Shown: positions 44,629-54,464, counted from the first letter of the stretch. The stretch: DNA of 64,000 bases from DASVVT01 sp036386415 (GCA_036386415.1 DASVVT010000072.1:5839-69838), one strand, 5' to 3'. The notes: generated from the letters alone by a model not told the origin. Made by a program: numbers and translations.

Positions 44629-45624
44629 ATCGCTGAGCCAGGCTTCGACCAACTCTAATTCCTGCTTCTCAATCCAGCCCATACTGACCAGTTTCTCATA
44701 GCAACTCAGAAGATTCTCTCCGATGCTCTCGACGCCGGATCGCAGTTGCAGGGAGGCGAGCGCTTCACAGATCGCACTGTTGTTTAAGTAGCCCGGGACT
44801 TCATCCTTGAAGTCGCGCATCAGGTCATGCTCATTGCGCTCCTGCCGGACGGTCGGCTCGTGAAAGAGAACTCCCCAGCCGTTGGCCCAGGCGATCCGCT
44901 GCGCGATGAAGCTGCGCCAGATATCCGTCATACGGAAAGAGCAGTACGCGGGCAGGTAAAGAAGCGGGAAGGCGTCAGACCACCAGGCCGTATTCTGGCT
45001 GTTAAACGGACACCAGGCGCCCTCTCTCAAGGCCACCCGCCGGTCTTTCGTGAATGATTGAGGAAGCTCAAGCAGCAGGCGATAGACCGCATCGACATCC
45101 GGGTTTTCGTCCGCCAGACCCTGCTGGATCGGACAATCGACGGCCTCCGACAGGAGAGATTCAAAAGGAGGCAGGCTGGATTTGATGCTATCGAGCGGCA
45201 GCCCCCTCGGCCAGATGTTCGCTTCCGAAAAGTAGCTGTAAACGTTCACCCAGCCGTGCCCGCCAAGCGTTTTGACCGCTTGCTGATGGCGGCTCCGCCG
45301 CGTCTCCCAGAACTCTTTGTAAGGAATGTTGTCGTCATCAGTTTCGATGATGATAGACGCGCCCTCGCGTATGGCCTGTAGGTAGCCTATGTTCTTGCGA
45401 GCATAATGGCGCGTCGGGCACATCAACGCGAACTCGAATCCGAGATCGCGTTGCTCTGCGAGACCGTAGAAGCGGCAGCCTTCGAGCTGGAAGTCTGCCG
45501 GGCTGGGCTCGTCGCCGATCAAGATGAAGTGGTAGCCGTGCGCCTTGCAGCCTTCGGCGAGCTGTCGCAAAACCGTGTTGGGTTTCGCAATCGAGGTGAC
45601 GACCAGTGCGACCGATTCTCTCAT
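44611..45624 (-). CDS. STELLO/DUF288-family glycosyltransferase-like protein
   Basis: 337 residues. VALVVTSIAKPNTVLRQLAE opens the protein; IIIETDDDNIPYKEFW carries an acidic DDD motif, and VNVYSYFSEANIWPRGLPL and CPIQQGLADENPDVDAVYRL are typical of DUF288 (STELLO), first known from plant Golgi proteins and now found in bacterial surface-polysaccharide loci. It probably acts as a nucleotide-sugar-dependent transferase. The last four or five codons (LKQPR and stop) lie inside the family B repeat, which therefore supplies the C-terminus. Co-directional with the GT2 gene 31 bases upstream. Confidence 0.85.
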   Translation of the reverse strand: MRESVALVVTSIAKPNTVLRQLAEGCKAHGYHFILIGDEPSPADFQLEGCRFYGLAEQRDLGFEFALMCPTRHYARKNIGYLQAIREGASIIIETDDDNIPYKEFWETRRSRHQQAVKTLGGHGWVNVYSYFSEANIWPRGLPLDSIKSSLPPFESLLSEAVDCPIQQGLADENPDVDAVYRLLLELPQSFTKDRRVALREGAWCPFNSQNTAWWSDAFPLLYLPAYCSFRMTDIWRSFIAQRIAWANGWGVLFHEPTVRQERNEHDLMRDFKDEVPGYLNNSAICEALASLQLRSGVESIGENLLSCYEKLVSMGWIEKQELELVEAWLSDLKQPR

Positions 45625-45655
45625 GGAAGTTGAGTTTGCCCGTGGAGGCGAGGAG

Positions 45656-46420
45656 TTATAGAGCGCCCTGCATACGCAGCCGGAACAGACGCCACAAATT
45701 GCTGAAGGAATCCTTGATCACCTTATTGCTGATGTTGTGGCTGGCGGCGCGGTAATGTATGGGGACTTCGCTGATTTGCAGGTGACGACAATAGGCTTTG
45801 ATCTCGGTCTGGAAGAAAGGGCCGCGCGATTGAATCCCTCTGTTCAATACATTCTCCAGCGCCGGACGCGAAAACATCTCGAACCCACTGGTCATGTCCG
45901 AGAGCTTCGTCCCCAAAAGCGTGTTAGCCAGGATCGTGCCTCCGCGACTGAGGATATATCTCTTGACAGGGCTCTCTGAGATTTCCCCGCCCTCACAAAA
46001 GCGGCTGCCAAAGACGCAATCGTGTCCCTCGATCATCCGGTTGAAGAATTTTGGAATGTCGGAGGGCTGGTGGCTGAACCCTGAATCTATCTCCAGAATC
46101 CAATCGCATCCTGACTGGATGGCCTCGCGGTATCCGCGCAGGTATGCATCCACGACGCCCCTGTTTTCGGGAGCCCAGACGACCTCAAGCCGCGACTCTG
46201 TTTTCTGTAGATTCTCTAATAGCTCCCGCGTATTATCTTTGGTTGCTTGATCCAGAATGGCAAAGAAGGTGACGGCCTTGAAGCCGCGAGAGTTGCACTG
46301 CTCTAATACCGCGTTGACGAAAGCCGTGGCCGTCATGCTCTCATTCGCCATCGGGCACACAACGCCCAGGCGTACGTCACTGAACCGCAAGCTATCATTG
46401 AAATTCTTTGAAGACTTCAT
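45656..46420 (-). CDS. Glycosyltransferase family 2
   Basis: 254 residues from the ATG at 46420; an in-frame TTG at 46486 is less likely. RLGVVCPMANESMTATAFV begins the GT-A fold, VVWAPENRGVVDAYLRGYRE is the nucleotide-binding helix, and WILEIDSGFSHQPSDIPKF is the dolichol-phosphate-mannose-synthase-like acidic motif region. YILSRGGTILANTLLGTKLS and DMTSGFEMFSRPAL match the polyprenyl-phosphate GT2 subgroup. It likely makes a lipid-linked sugar used by the adjacent polytopic membrane transferase-like protein. Confidence 0.85.
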   Translation of the reverse strand: MKSSKNFNDSLRFSDVRLGVVCPMANESMTATAFVNAVLEQCNSRGFKAVTFFAILDQATKDNTRELLENLQKTESRLEVVWAPENRGVVDAYLRGYREAIQSGCDWILEIDSGFSHQPSDIPKFFNRMIEGHDCVFGSRFCEGGEISESPVKRYILSRGGTILANTLLGTKLSDMTSGFEMFSRPALENVLNRGIQSRGPFFQTEIKAYCRHLQISEVPIHYRAASHNISNKVIKDSFSNLWRLFRLRMQGAL

Positions 46421-46577
46421 AGAGAAACCGTTAGTCGAAATATTTTTGCGAGGGGAAGAATCTCCTGCACCGCGCACGAAGATCAAACCACCTCAACTCC
46501 TGCAAATTAATAGCACTACAAGCAAACCCGGCATTTTAGACTCGTGATCCTATTTTTGCAATTTGAGACGGTCGATC

Positions 46578-48569
46578 TCACAAGGGAGATTTAAACGCAG
46601 AGGACGCAAAGGCGGAAGACGCAAAGAACGCAGAAAGAACTCTATCCTTGCGTCCTTTGCGAACAGACTTTGCGTCCTCTGCGTTTAAATCTCCCCTTCT
46701 ATCATGATCTTCTACCGAAGCGGCAGCCACGGGTTGAAACTCCATCCAGTAGATCGCTATGGCTAGGATTCGCGTGTCATCGCTTTGCCCCAGAGATTTT
46801 GGCGAGACGGCATCGGGCAACCCGAAGGTCAGGACGTTCCTTCCTCTCAAAACCTCTTTTGGAAGAAGCAGGGCGTATTCGCGCGCGCCATCTTCTCTGA
46901 GTAACAGCGTCTGTAGAGGCTGGCCGTTCAGACTGATGCTCACTCGCTGCTCATGCCGTCCCGTAACGACAAGCGCGCCCAGCCTGATCTTGAGCGTGAT
47001 GTCTTCCTGCTGATCGGACGCGAAGACGAGCGCGGCCTCTTTCCCGTCGCTCCAACGCAGCCCCTCTTCGCGCTTGCCCCAGCCGTACCACATGTATCTC
47101 TCGGCCTCGGGGCTCCCGAACTCAACGCGGCCTTCGCCGGACGGGAAAACGCGCGGCGGCGGAACCGGCAATAGACCTGCGAGAAACTGCGGCTGTCGCC
47201 AGTCCCAGAGCCGCTCCGGGTGCTCATCGACGCCGAGCGGCTTCTGATTCCATAACCAGGTCGCATGCTCTGTCGCGCCCAGTGTATTAATAAGAACGCT
47301 CAGCAGCAGCAGCGCCCCGCCCAGCACAAGCTCAACTCGCCGAACTGCCCGTGAACCTGAGCGCACGGCGTGGCTCTCTCTACATGTCTGTCTAGCCTTT
47401 AAACCCAGGATCGTCAGCAGCACGAACCAGGGCACGAGGCCGGTCGTGAAGCGCGGGCCGAAGCTGTGCCCGGCCCACCAGTGCCCGAAGCCCGAGATGA
47501 TGAAGAGATGGCCCGCCACGATTGATAAAGCGAGCAGCAAGAGGCGCGGCAGAGGTATGTATCGCCAGTAGCGCGCCAGCAAATAGGCGACGAAAAAGAG
47601 CGCGGGCACGTAGACCAGCGTGCCCCGCCCGGGGCTAATAAGATTGCCTGCGAGCGCCTCCCAGAAGACGTAAAACTGTAAACGACCCGCGCGGTAATAA
47701 CTGGGCACAAGAGTTCCAAAATGATACCAGGAATAGAGGACGAAGCCTGCCAGCCAGACCGCTCCGGTCACGGCATACGAGATAAACTGTTTGCGAAGGA
47801 ACATCAGCATGTAGATGCTGATGGCGAGAATGTGCACGGCAAAGGTCGGACGCACAAAGTACATCCATGCCAGCAGGGTTGCGAGCACAACCGCATTGAA
47901 TCGCCGCCTGCCCGTCTCGTGCGCGAGGAGCAGAAGGATGACCACGCCCAACAGCAGGATTCCCCAGGTGTCTGACCATAAAGCACGCGAGGCGGTGCTG
48001 TAGACCTGCGTGCCGAGCGCTCCGCCGAGCGCCACCGCTACGCTCCAACTCAAGGGGAGCATCAATCGCGCCGTGAAAAAAAAGAGGCTCGCCAGCCCCG
48101 CCATCAGTATCGCGGCGAGCTTCACCTCGGTGCGTCCTTCACCCTCCAGATTGTATGTTCCATCCGGGTTGGCCGCAGAGACTCCGAACATGTTCATCAC
48201 GCCCACGAAGGGCACGGAGAGAATGGATGAGCCGGGTGGGAAATGGTAGTAGAGATGACCGTCCACCACTTCCAGATGATAGAGCGGCCCATTTATGAAG
48301 TGATCCCCGAACCAGACGGGCTCGTAACGCGGAATCGCATAGGAGTCGAGCATGAAGCTCCGTTGATCCAAAAGGCTCTGGCTGAGCAGCATGGAATAGT
48401 TGGAGTCTGCTATTTGATGAACCTTTGAGGCCAGGAAGATCGAGAGCGTGACGACGAAGATGAGGACGCCGCTCAGCAGATCGGCTCTTCGACGCGCGAT
48501 CAGCTTCGGAGTTCCTCTGCCAGCCTCTGTGTGCATTCTGGAAACCAACGGCAACTGTGGGTCTATCAT
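46578..48569 (-). CDS. Polytopic membrane protein, GT39/GT-C-like
   Basis: 663 residues from the ATG at 48569. About ten membrane segments lie between residues 20 and 430. An early HFPPGSSILSVPF after a loop with acidic residues, and RPTFAVHILAISIYML, are reminiscent of GT-C sugar transferases that use polyprenyl-phosphate sugars, fitting its GT2 neighbour. The soluble C-terminal 190 residues form a beta-domain (EDITLKIRLGALVV). The last 35 residues (from DLNAEDAKSVRKGRKD) are encoded by the family A repeat and are probably an accidental extension. Confidence 0.7.
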   Translation of the reverse strand: MIDPQLPLVSRMHTEAGRGTPKLIARRRADLLSGVLIFVVTLSIFLASKVHQIADSNYSMLLSQSLLDQRSFMLDSYAIPRYEPVWFGDHFINGPLYHLEVVDGHLYYHFPPGSSILSVPFVGVMNMFGVSAANPDGTYNLEGEGRTEVKLAAILMAGLASLFFFTARLMLPLSWSVAVALGGALGTQVYSTASRALWSDTWGILLLGVVILLLLAHETGRRRFNAVVLATLLAWMYFVRPTFAVHILAISIYMLMFLRKQFISYAVTGAVWLAGFVLYSWYHFGTLVPSYYRAGRLQFYVFWEALAGNLISPGRGTLVYVPALFFVAYLLARYWRYIPLPRLLLLALSIVAGHLFIISGFGHWWAGHSFGPRFTTGLVPWFVLLTILGLKARQTCRESHAVRSGSRAVRRVELVLGGALLLLSVLINTLGATEHATWLWNQKPLGVDEHPERLWDWRQPQFLAGLLPVPPPRVFPSGEGRVEFGSPEAERYMWYGWGKREEGLRWSDGKEAALVFASDQQEDITLKIRLGALVVTGRHEQRVSISLNGQPLQTLLLREDGAREYALLLPKEVLRGRNVLTFGLPDAVSPKSLGQSDDTRILAIAIYWMEFQPVAAASVEDHDRRGDLNAEDAKSVRKGRKDRVLSAFFASSAFASSAFKSPL
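46584..46695. repeat. Family A hairpin repeat, copy 6, overlapping a C-terminus
   Basis: gggagatttaaacgcagagg pairs with cctctgcgtttaaatctccc across the whole element, with inner arms ggcggaagacgcaaagaac and ttgcgtcctttgcg. It is read as the 3' end of the membrane protein gene, so the stop codon of that gene lies at the repeat edge. Confidence 0.88.
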
Positions 48570-48618
48570 TTCAGGGCTCAGAAATATTACACCGAATCGA
48601 ACTGAAAAGAGAGTTTTG

Positions 48619-48684
48619 CAGATTGCGGAATGTGGATTAAAGACAGAACGCTTTTTATCAATCCGCAATCCACATTCCGCAATC
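48619..48684. repeat. Family C hairpin repeat, copy 1
   Basis: agattgcggaatgtggatta pairs with atccgcaatccacattccgc in part (core gattgcggaatgtgga against tccacattccgcaatc). A related copy is at 58781-58871. Confidence 0.85.
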
Positions 48685-48947
48685 GGCTCGCCTGCGCGTC
48701 TTAAGCAGACGGGCTCTCATCTATCATTTAGTCGCCGTCAAGCTCGAAGGCCTCTATTTAGTCGCGCAAGCAGGTTCATTTATTTTTGACGATGTCTGAT
48801 TATTTGCATCGGGCATGATAAGCCTCGTCTCGAAGGAGTCTCCGGCGCACGAAAAAGCGCTGTTTTTCTGGTCTTTACGATCTTCAGGGGGCAAACATCG
48901 GGACGACGAATTATGGAGGGCCACCCCGCGTGCAATGGGTATTGCTA

Positions 48948-48976
48948 TTGACATTTGGACCGTTTCATCATATTGT
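48948..48976 (+). promoter_or_regulatory. Sigma-70-type promoter for the beta-helix protein
   Basis: TTGACA at 48948-48953, 17-base spacer, TATTGT at 48971-48976. It would give a leader of about 155 bases before the ATG at 49140. Confidence 0.55.
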
Positions 48977-49139
48977 CTCCCGCGCAGTAACCTCGACCGG
49001 TTGGTCTGTAGAGCCTGTGTCTGAGTCTCAGAGCCGTACAGTCAACCCTTCCGTTAGGCTTCTTGCCCAAGGTTGCGACGCGTGTCGCAGCGCTATTTTC
49101 CATCACGGATTCAACAATCAATTGAAGGAGACACCCCTA

Positions 49140-50081
49140 ATGAAGATCAGATTTACCCTTAATGCAATGGCAACCCTCGTCCTTCTCTTCGCAGCCAGCT
49201 CGCTCGCGCATGCGCAGGCGACGCGCACCTGGGTCTCAGGCGTCGGCGATGATGCCAACCCGTGCAGCCGCACCGCACCCTGTAAGACTTTTGCGGGAGC
49301 CATCTCGAAGACCGCCGCCTCTGGCGAGATTGACGCCCTTGATCGCGGCGGCTTCGGTGCTGTCACGATCACCAAGTCCATCACCATTGACGGCAACGAG
49401 ACAGGTTCAGGCATTCTTGCCTCGCTGGTTAACGGAGTCATCGTAAATTTGCCCAACGCATCGGACAAGGTGACGCTTCGTAATCTGTCTATTAACGGGG
49501 CAGGTAACGGGCTGAACGGCATCCGCTTCATCCAGAATGGGAAGCTACACTTGGACAACTGCCGCATCTACGGCTTCGGCGGAAACACCGGCAGAGGCAT
49601 TGATTTTGCGCCCTCTGCTCTGAACACGGTTCTCACCGTTCAAAACTCGTACATCCACGACAACTTCGGCGCCGGAATCGCGCTCGTGCCTACTGCTACC
49701 GGCTCGGTATTCGCTTCGATCGATAATACACGGGTGGAGAACAGTGCGAACGGCATCGTGGCCCAGGACAAATCAATCGTCGTGATCCACAACAGCCGCG
49801 CATCGCACAATGCGAGCAACGGATTCTTAGCCAACGGCTCGGCCAACGGCAACCCGGAGATGTTTCTGGAGAGCTGCGTGTCGGCCTATAACGGAACCAA
49901 CGGAATCAGGAGCCAGGGCAGCGCCGGAACCCGCATACGTCTCTCGAACACTGCCATCACGGGTAATGCCACGGGCATCTCGATCACGGCGGGCGAGGTG
50001 AAGTCGTTCGGGAACAACCACAACACCGCCAACACGGGATCAGACGGAGCACCGACCGCAGGGCTTCTCGGCCTTCAATAG
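49140..50081 (+). CDS. Secreted right-handed beta-helix protein
   Basis: 313 residues from the ATG at 49140 (GAAGGAG upstream). The signal peptide ends at about SLAHAQA. TWVSGVGDDANPCSRTAPCK is the usual opening of such proteins, with two cysteines, and short repeats rich in Asn and Gly (LRNLSINGAGNGLNGIRF, NSYIHDNFGAGIAL, NTRVENSANGIVAQD, NTAITGNATGISIT) form the parallel beta-helix coils of the pectate-lyase-like fold. No active site is recognisable. Probably an extracellular binding or structural protein. Confidence 0.85.
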   Translation: MKIRFTLNAMATLVLLFAASSLAHAQATRTWVSGVGDDANPCSRTAPCKTFAGAISKTAASGEIDALDRGGFGAVTITKSITIDGNETGSGILASLVNGVIVNLPNASDKVTLRNLSINGAGNGLNGIRFIQNGKLHLDNCRIYGFGGNTGRGIDFAPSALNTVLTVQNSYIHDNFGAGIALVPTATGSVFASIDNTRVENSANGIVAQDKSIVVIHNSRASHNASNGFLANGSANGNPEMFLESCVSAYNGTNGIRSQGSAGTRIRLSNTAITGNATGISITAGEVKSFGNNHNTANTGSDGAPTAGLLGLQ

Positions 50082-50316
50082 AGTTTCTTCTGAGGTATCC
50101 CTTTCTCCGCCCGACAGCGCCCTCGAAGCACGGGGGCGCTCGCGCGGGAGGAGGCTATCGTTCACGTTCGAGCAGGGGTGACTTCAGGCGTCTTTCTCTA
50201 GGCGCACTGGAATGCGTGGCGCGCCAAGCGCCTGGCCGCTGTTTAAAGGTCGAAGATGACTGTTGCTCGAATCCACGTAACTGTAGAGAAGAAACTGGAA
50301 GGAGAGAGATATTATT

Positions 50317-53300
50317 ATGAAGACCCGAGATGGCTCAAGGATTCTCCATCCAGATAAGAGGATGAAGACGTCCATCTTTCAGAGGACGCGCGGCCCCCAG
50401 CCAACCGCGCGCTTCTACACGGGCTCCAGGCGCTTAGGCGCGCTGGCTGCCTTCATCATCATGCTAGCCGCGACCCTCTATTCGGCCTCCTCCGCTTCCG
50501 TATCCAGTAGATTGTCGCGTCAACTGACGAACAAAGCCGCCTCCGCAGCCGCTCGCGTGAGTGAGGCTGGCCGGGACAGCAATCTCGTCGGCGCGAATAC
50601 CAAGGGGGCGATGGCAGAGAGCAGGCGCGACAGTACGTCTACGGCAGCCGCGCCCGCGTGGCTATCTCCGGCACTTCAGGCCCAACTTTCCGGCGAATCC
50701 ATTCAGACCTACGCGCCTGACTGCACTACGCCGAGGACATCATTCGTCCTTGGCGAGACGGTCTGCGTCAAAGTCACGGGAGCGCCCCTGGGCACTGACG
50801 TGCAGAGACGTATCAGTTGGGTTAATCCTGACGGCGTCATCGTGCGGCTCTCAGATATCACGAGCGATCCGCAGAGTGACTCCGCCGCGCTTCCCAACTC
50901 CTCCACGATAGTCCTGGGAGCATCAACCCTCAACGTTCGCGGAACGTGGAGGCTCAACACCATTGCGACCTATGATGCCTCGCTGCGCTCTGAAGCATTC
51001 TTTACCGTGAGGGATCCTGCCAACGCGGCGACAGATGTCTCGGTTGCGGTCAACAAGTTCGGTATCGGCAGCGTTCCCGCGGATCAGAACGTCGCGTTCA
51101 CGTTGGATGTCACAAACAACGGACCCGACAATGCCGCGAGCGTCGAGCTGACAAATCCCACCCCTGCCGGTACGACCTTCGTGTCTATCACGCAGACATC
51201 AGGCCCGACTTTCACGTGCTCCAACCCGCTTGCGGGAAATACCGGCACGATTGTCTGTACCATCCCAAGTATGGCGAAAGACGACACGGCCAGATTTACC
51301 GCCATTTACAAGGTGGATGCGGGTACACCGACTGGCACGACGCTCATCAACTCGGCCAGCGTCGCCAATACCGTGGCAGACCTGCGTCCCTCGAACAACG
51401 TCGCTGCCGACGCGGCCAAGGTCGGCCCGGCCACCTGCACTGTCGCGTGCCCGTCTGACATCGTAGTGGAGAACGCTAACAATGCCGCCGGCGCGACAGT
51501 AGATTTCACTATTCCGACCAACAACTGCAGCAGCGTGACGGCTGAACCGGCGTCGGGTTCATTCTTCCCCGTCGGCACCACCCTCGTCACTGTGTCGAGC
51601 AGTACGGGTAGCATCTGCACCTTCAAGGTCACGGTCAATGACACGCAGGTGCCGGTCATCAGTTGCCCGTCCGACGTGACTGCCGATGAAAATCCGCAGA
51701 CTCCGGGACAGGCGGTCGTTGAATATGCGCCGCCCACCGTCACGGACAACGAGGAGGGATTAAGGGCCACTTGCGATCATCCGTCCGGGTCTAGCTTCCC
51801 GGTCGGTGATACTTTGGTCACCTGCACTGCGACAGACTCTAGCGGCAACACCTCTCAGCCATGCACGTTCACCGTTCATGTCAATGGTGATAACTGCTCG
51901 CTCACTTGCCCGGAGGACATCATCGTAGATGCGGATACCGGCGCGTGTAAGAAGGTCGTGACGTATGCGGCACAAGCCACAGAATGCGGCACGGTAACTT
52001 ATAGTCACCCGTCAGGCTCAGAATTCCCGGTCGGCACGACCACCGTCACGGTTACAGCTCCCAATCGAAGCTGTAGCTTCAATGTCACGGTGAGGGATAC
52101 GACACCACCAGAGTTGAGCGTCTCGGCGCCCCCGGAAGTTTTGACCGCGCCGGTGACCAATACAGCGGACGATACCTGTGTGGCGACGATTCCTGATCTC
52201 CGCCCGTATATCACGACAAGCGACAACTGTGCGTCCAATGTCAGGATCATACAGGAACCGGAGGCGGGATCGCTTGTTCACGCTGGCCCGCATACCATCA
52301 CAATCTCGGCGCTTGATGGTGACCCTCTAGCGCTGCATAACACCAGCACTGCCGAGGTGACTTTCACGGCCAGAGACGAGACGCCGCCGACCATCGCTTT
52401 GGACGGCGCGCCCTCGATCACAATCGAGTGTCACACCACCTTCAACGATCCGGGAGCGACGGCCACGGATGTCTGCGCGGGCAGCTTCCCGGCCACACCT
52501 TCGGACACGCTGGATGTGAACACTCCTGGGACGTACACGATCACCTACACGGCGAGCGACCCGGCGGGTAATGCCTATGCCGGACCGCCTGTCACGCGGA
52601 CGGTGATTGTGGAGGACACTCAAAAGCCGACGATTGCGCTTAACGGCGCCAATCCGATGACGGTCGAGTGTCACACCACCTTTAACGATCCGGGAGCGAC
52701 GGCCACGGACGGCTGCGCGGGCAGCTTCGCGGCCACACCCTCCGGTAGTGTTGATGTGAACACGGTGGGTTCGTACACGATCACTTACAGTGCCAGCGAT
52801 CCGTCGGGCAATGCCGCGACGCCTGTCACACGGACGGTGAACGTGGTCGACACCACACCGCCGACCATCGTCGTCAACGGTGCAAACCCGATGACGGTCG
52901 AGTGTCACACGAGCTTTACCGATCCGGGTGCGACCGCCGTGGACGGCTGCTCAGGCAACTCCCCGGCGAGCGCCTCCGGTACTGTTAATGTGAACACTCC
53001 TGGGACGTACACCATCACCTACAACGCCACTGATTCGGCGGGCAACGCGGCAACGCCTGTCACACGGACGGTGAACGTTGTGGATACCACACCACCTACG
53101 ATCAACTGCCCGGCGAATATTGTCGTTTCGCTGCCACCGAATAGCACAGCCGTTTCGATGCCTGTGAGCTATCCGGCGGTGACGGCCTCCGACAGTTGCA
53201 GCAGCAGTGTGAACGTCACGAGCAGCCCTGCCTCCGGTTCGGTCTTCCCTGTGGGCACGACGGTAGTCAACGCCACAGCGACCGACGCGGCGGGCAATAC

Positions 53301-53679
53301 AAGCTCGTGCAGTTTCACTGTGACGGTGCTTTACAGCTTCACGGGCTTCTTCTCACCGGTGGATAACCTGCCGGTGTTAAATATGGTCAATGCAGGCAGG
53401 GCTATCCCTGTGAAGTTCAGCCTGAGCGGGAACAAGGGTCTGGGCATCTTCGCTCCTAACCATCCGGCATCGGTTGAGATCGCTTGTAGCTCATCCGCTC
53501 CGGTCAACGAGGTGGAGGAAACGATCACGGCTGGCAGCAGTAGTCTCAGTTATGATGCCAGCTCTGACCAGTACATCTACGTCTGGAAGACCAATAGCGC
53601 GTGGGCCGGAACATGCCGTCAACTGGTCGTCAAGTTGAATGACGGCACTTACCACCGCGCGAACTTCAAATTCAGATAA
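50317..53679 (+). CDS. Large secreted DUF11/HYR/Ig-like protein with PxKF-type C-terminus
   Basis: 1120 residues; GGAGAG precedes the ATG. A basic N-terminus of about 45 residues leads to one hydrophobic segment. Order of domains: DUF11-type (about 245-365, FTLDVTNNGPDNAASVELTN), HYR-like domains (about 370-690, e.g. SCPSDVTADENPQTPG), three tandem Ig-like repeats starting near 692, 772 and 848 (each with TIECHTT or TVECHT.F then DPGATA), another HYR-like domain, and a C-terminal PxKF-type domain (FFSPVDNLPVLNMVNAGRAI then PVKFSL). It is a multi-domain adhesin or matrix protein. A strong terminator follows. Confidence 0.85.
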   Translation: MKTRDGSRILHPDKRMKTSIFQRTRGPQPTARFYTGSRRLGALAAFIIMLAATLYSASSASVSSRLSRQLTNKAASAAARVSEAGRDSNLVGANTKGAMAESRRDSTSTAAAPAWLSPALQAQLSGESIQTYAPDCTTPRTSFVLGETVCVKVTGAPLGTDVQRRISWVNPDGVIVRLSDITSDPQSDSAALPNSSTIVLGASTLNVRGTWRLNTIATYDASLRSEAFFTVRDPANAATDVSVAVNKFGIGSVPADQNVAFTLDVTNNGPDNAASVELTNPTPAGTTFVSITQTSGPTFTCSNPLAGNTGTIVCTIPSMAKDDTARFTAIYKVDAGTPTGTTLINSASVANTVADLRPSNNVAADAAKVGPATCTVACPSDIVVENANNAAGATVDFTIPTNNCSSVTAEPASGSFFPVGTTLVTVSSSTGSICTFKVTVNDTQVPVISCPSDVTADENPQTPGQAVVEYAPPTVTDNEEGLRATCDHPSGSSFPVGDTLVTCTATDSSGNTSQPCTFTVHVNGDNCSLTCPEDIIVDADTGACKKVVTYAAQATECGTVTYSHPSGSEFPVGTTTVTVTAPNRSCSFNVTVRDTTPPELSVSAPPEVLTAPVTNTADDTCVATIPDLRPYITTSDNCASNVRIIQEPEAGSLVHAGPHTITISALDGDPLALHNTSTAEVTFTARDETPPTIALDGAPSITIECHTTFNDPGATATDVCAGSFPATPSDTLDVNTPGTYTITYTASDPAGNAYAGPPVTRTVIVEDTQKPTIALNGANPMTVECHTTFNDPGATATDGCAGSFAATPSGSVDVNTVGSYTITYSASDPSGNAATPVTRTVNVVDTTPPTIVVNGANPMTVECHTSFTDPGATAVDGCSGNSPASASGTVNVNTPGTYTITYNATDSAGNAATPVTRTVNVVDTTPPTINCPANIVVSLPPNSTAVSMPVSYPAVTASDSCSSSVNVTSSPASGSVFPVGTTVVNATATDAAGNTSSCSFTVTVLYSFTGFFSPVDNLPVLNMVNAGRAIPVKFSLSGNKGLGIFAPNHPASVEIACSSSAPVNEVEETITAGSSSLSYDASSDQYIYVWKTNSAWAGTCRQLVVKLNDGTYHRANFKFR

Positions 53680-53720
53680 CAGGTATCTCCCGACACCTGT
53701 TATTCCCTGTATGAATAATC

Positions 53721-53761
53721 AAGGGAGTGGACATCTCAAGATGTCCACTCCCTCTTTTTTT
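53721..53761 (+). terminator. Intrinsic terminator
   Basis: Stem gggagtggacatct/agatgtccactccc followed by cttttttt. It ends the transcript of the large secreted protein. Confidence 0.92.
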
Positions 53762-54077
53762 GCTGGCAATCTCAATCAAATCAACCGGCGGTTATTTGGA
53801 TCGGAGATGAGAAATACAGTTCTGTTCACTTGCATCTCTCAAGCCCTTCGTATATAGATCAAGTCAGCTATCCCCCAAAGTTCCCCTGCCGGAGTCGCGG
53901 AGCACGCGGCATCCTGGACATCAGAAGTGTTGCTCCGAGGCTCATCTCATCTCGCGGTGTACGATGACGAACTCGAAATCATAGAGTTTTCATTCACCGA
54001 TCAAAACGGTTGACGACCTGGAACAGTCGCAGAGCTTTCCGGTCGATTGCCGGTAATCTGCTGAGCGTGAATAAGAC
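53762..54077. other. Intergenic region
   Basis: About 315 bases with no recognised gene, repeat or structure; the last part is the leader of the response regulator. Confidence 0.35.
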
Positions 54078-54464
54078 ATGACGGCAAATGATACGAGCAG
54101 TCTCATCATGGTGGTTGATGATGATGAAGACATACGCCAGATGATGCGCGTGTTGTTGGAGGAGGACGGCTATGGCGTGCTGGAAGCCGAGAACGGCCAA
54201 CAGGCAGTGGATATAGCACAGAGCGTAAGCCCTAACCTTATCCTGATGGATTTAAGCATGCCTGTACTGGACGGCTTCGCCGCCACACGCCGCCTGCGCG
54301 AATTGGCTCACGTCAGCGATGTGCCGATCATCGCTATCACGGCGTTCGATACGCCCGAACATCGCCACGACGCCTCTGCCGCAGGCGTCAACGAATACCT
54401 CACCAAGCCGATTGATTTCGTACGACTCGACAAGCTGCTGGATCGCTTCCTCAAGACAACCTGA
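54078..54464 (+). CDS. Single-domain response regulator (CheY-like)
   Basis: 128 residues, receiver domain only. MVVDDDEDIRQMM carries the acidic pocket (D14-D16), LILMDLSMPVLDG the phosphoacceptor D58, AITAF the conserved Thr and YLTKPID the conserved Lys. No output domain and no histidine kinase gene is adjacent, so its partner is unknown. It may be a phosphorelay intermediate or a CheY-type regulator. Confidence 0.92.
   Translation: MTANDTSSLIMVVDDDEDIRQMMRVLLEEDGYGVLEAENGQQAVDIAQSVSPNLILMDLSMPVLDGFAATRRLRELAHVSDVPIIAITAFDTPEHRHDASAAGVNEYLTKPIDFVRLDKLLDRFLKTT

Larger units (their letters stand above)
48570..49139. other. Divergent intergenic region with family C repeat and promoter
   Basis: 570 bases. 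It holds the family C hairpin (48619-48684) and a consensus promoter for the beta-helix gene (48948-48976). No supported gene is present. Confidence 0.5.

Noticed and set aside
48815..49139. Short frames upstream of the beta-helix gene
   Set aside because: The signal peptide and ribosome binding site clearly set the start at 49140; the upstream frames lack both.
52327..52908. 193-codon Arg-rich antisense frame in the HYR/Ig-like protein
   Set aside because: It is a shadow of the tandem repeat; its composition (RRxGxxHRPRDRR repeats) simply mirrors the plus-strand units.
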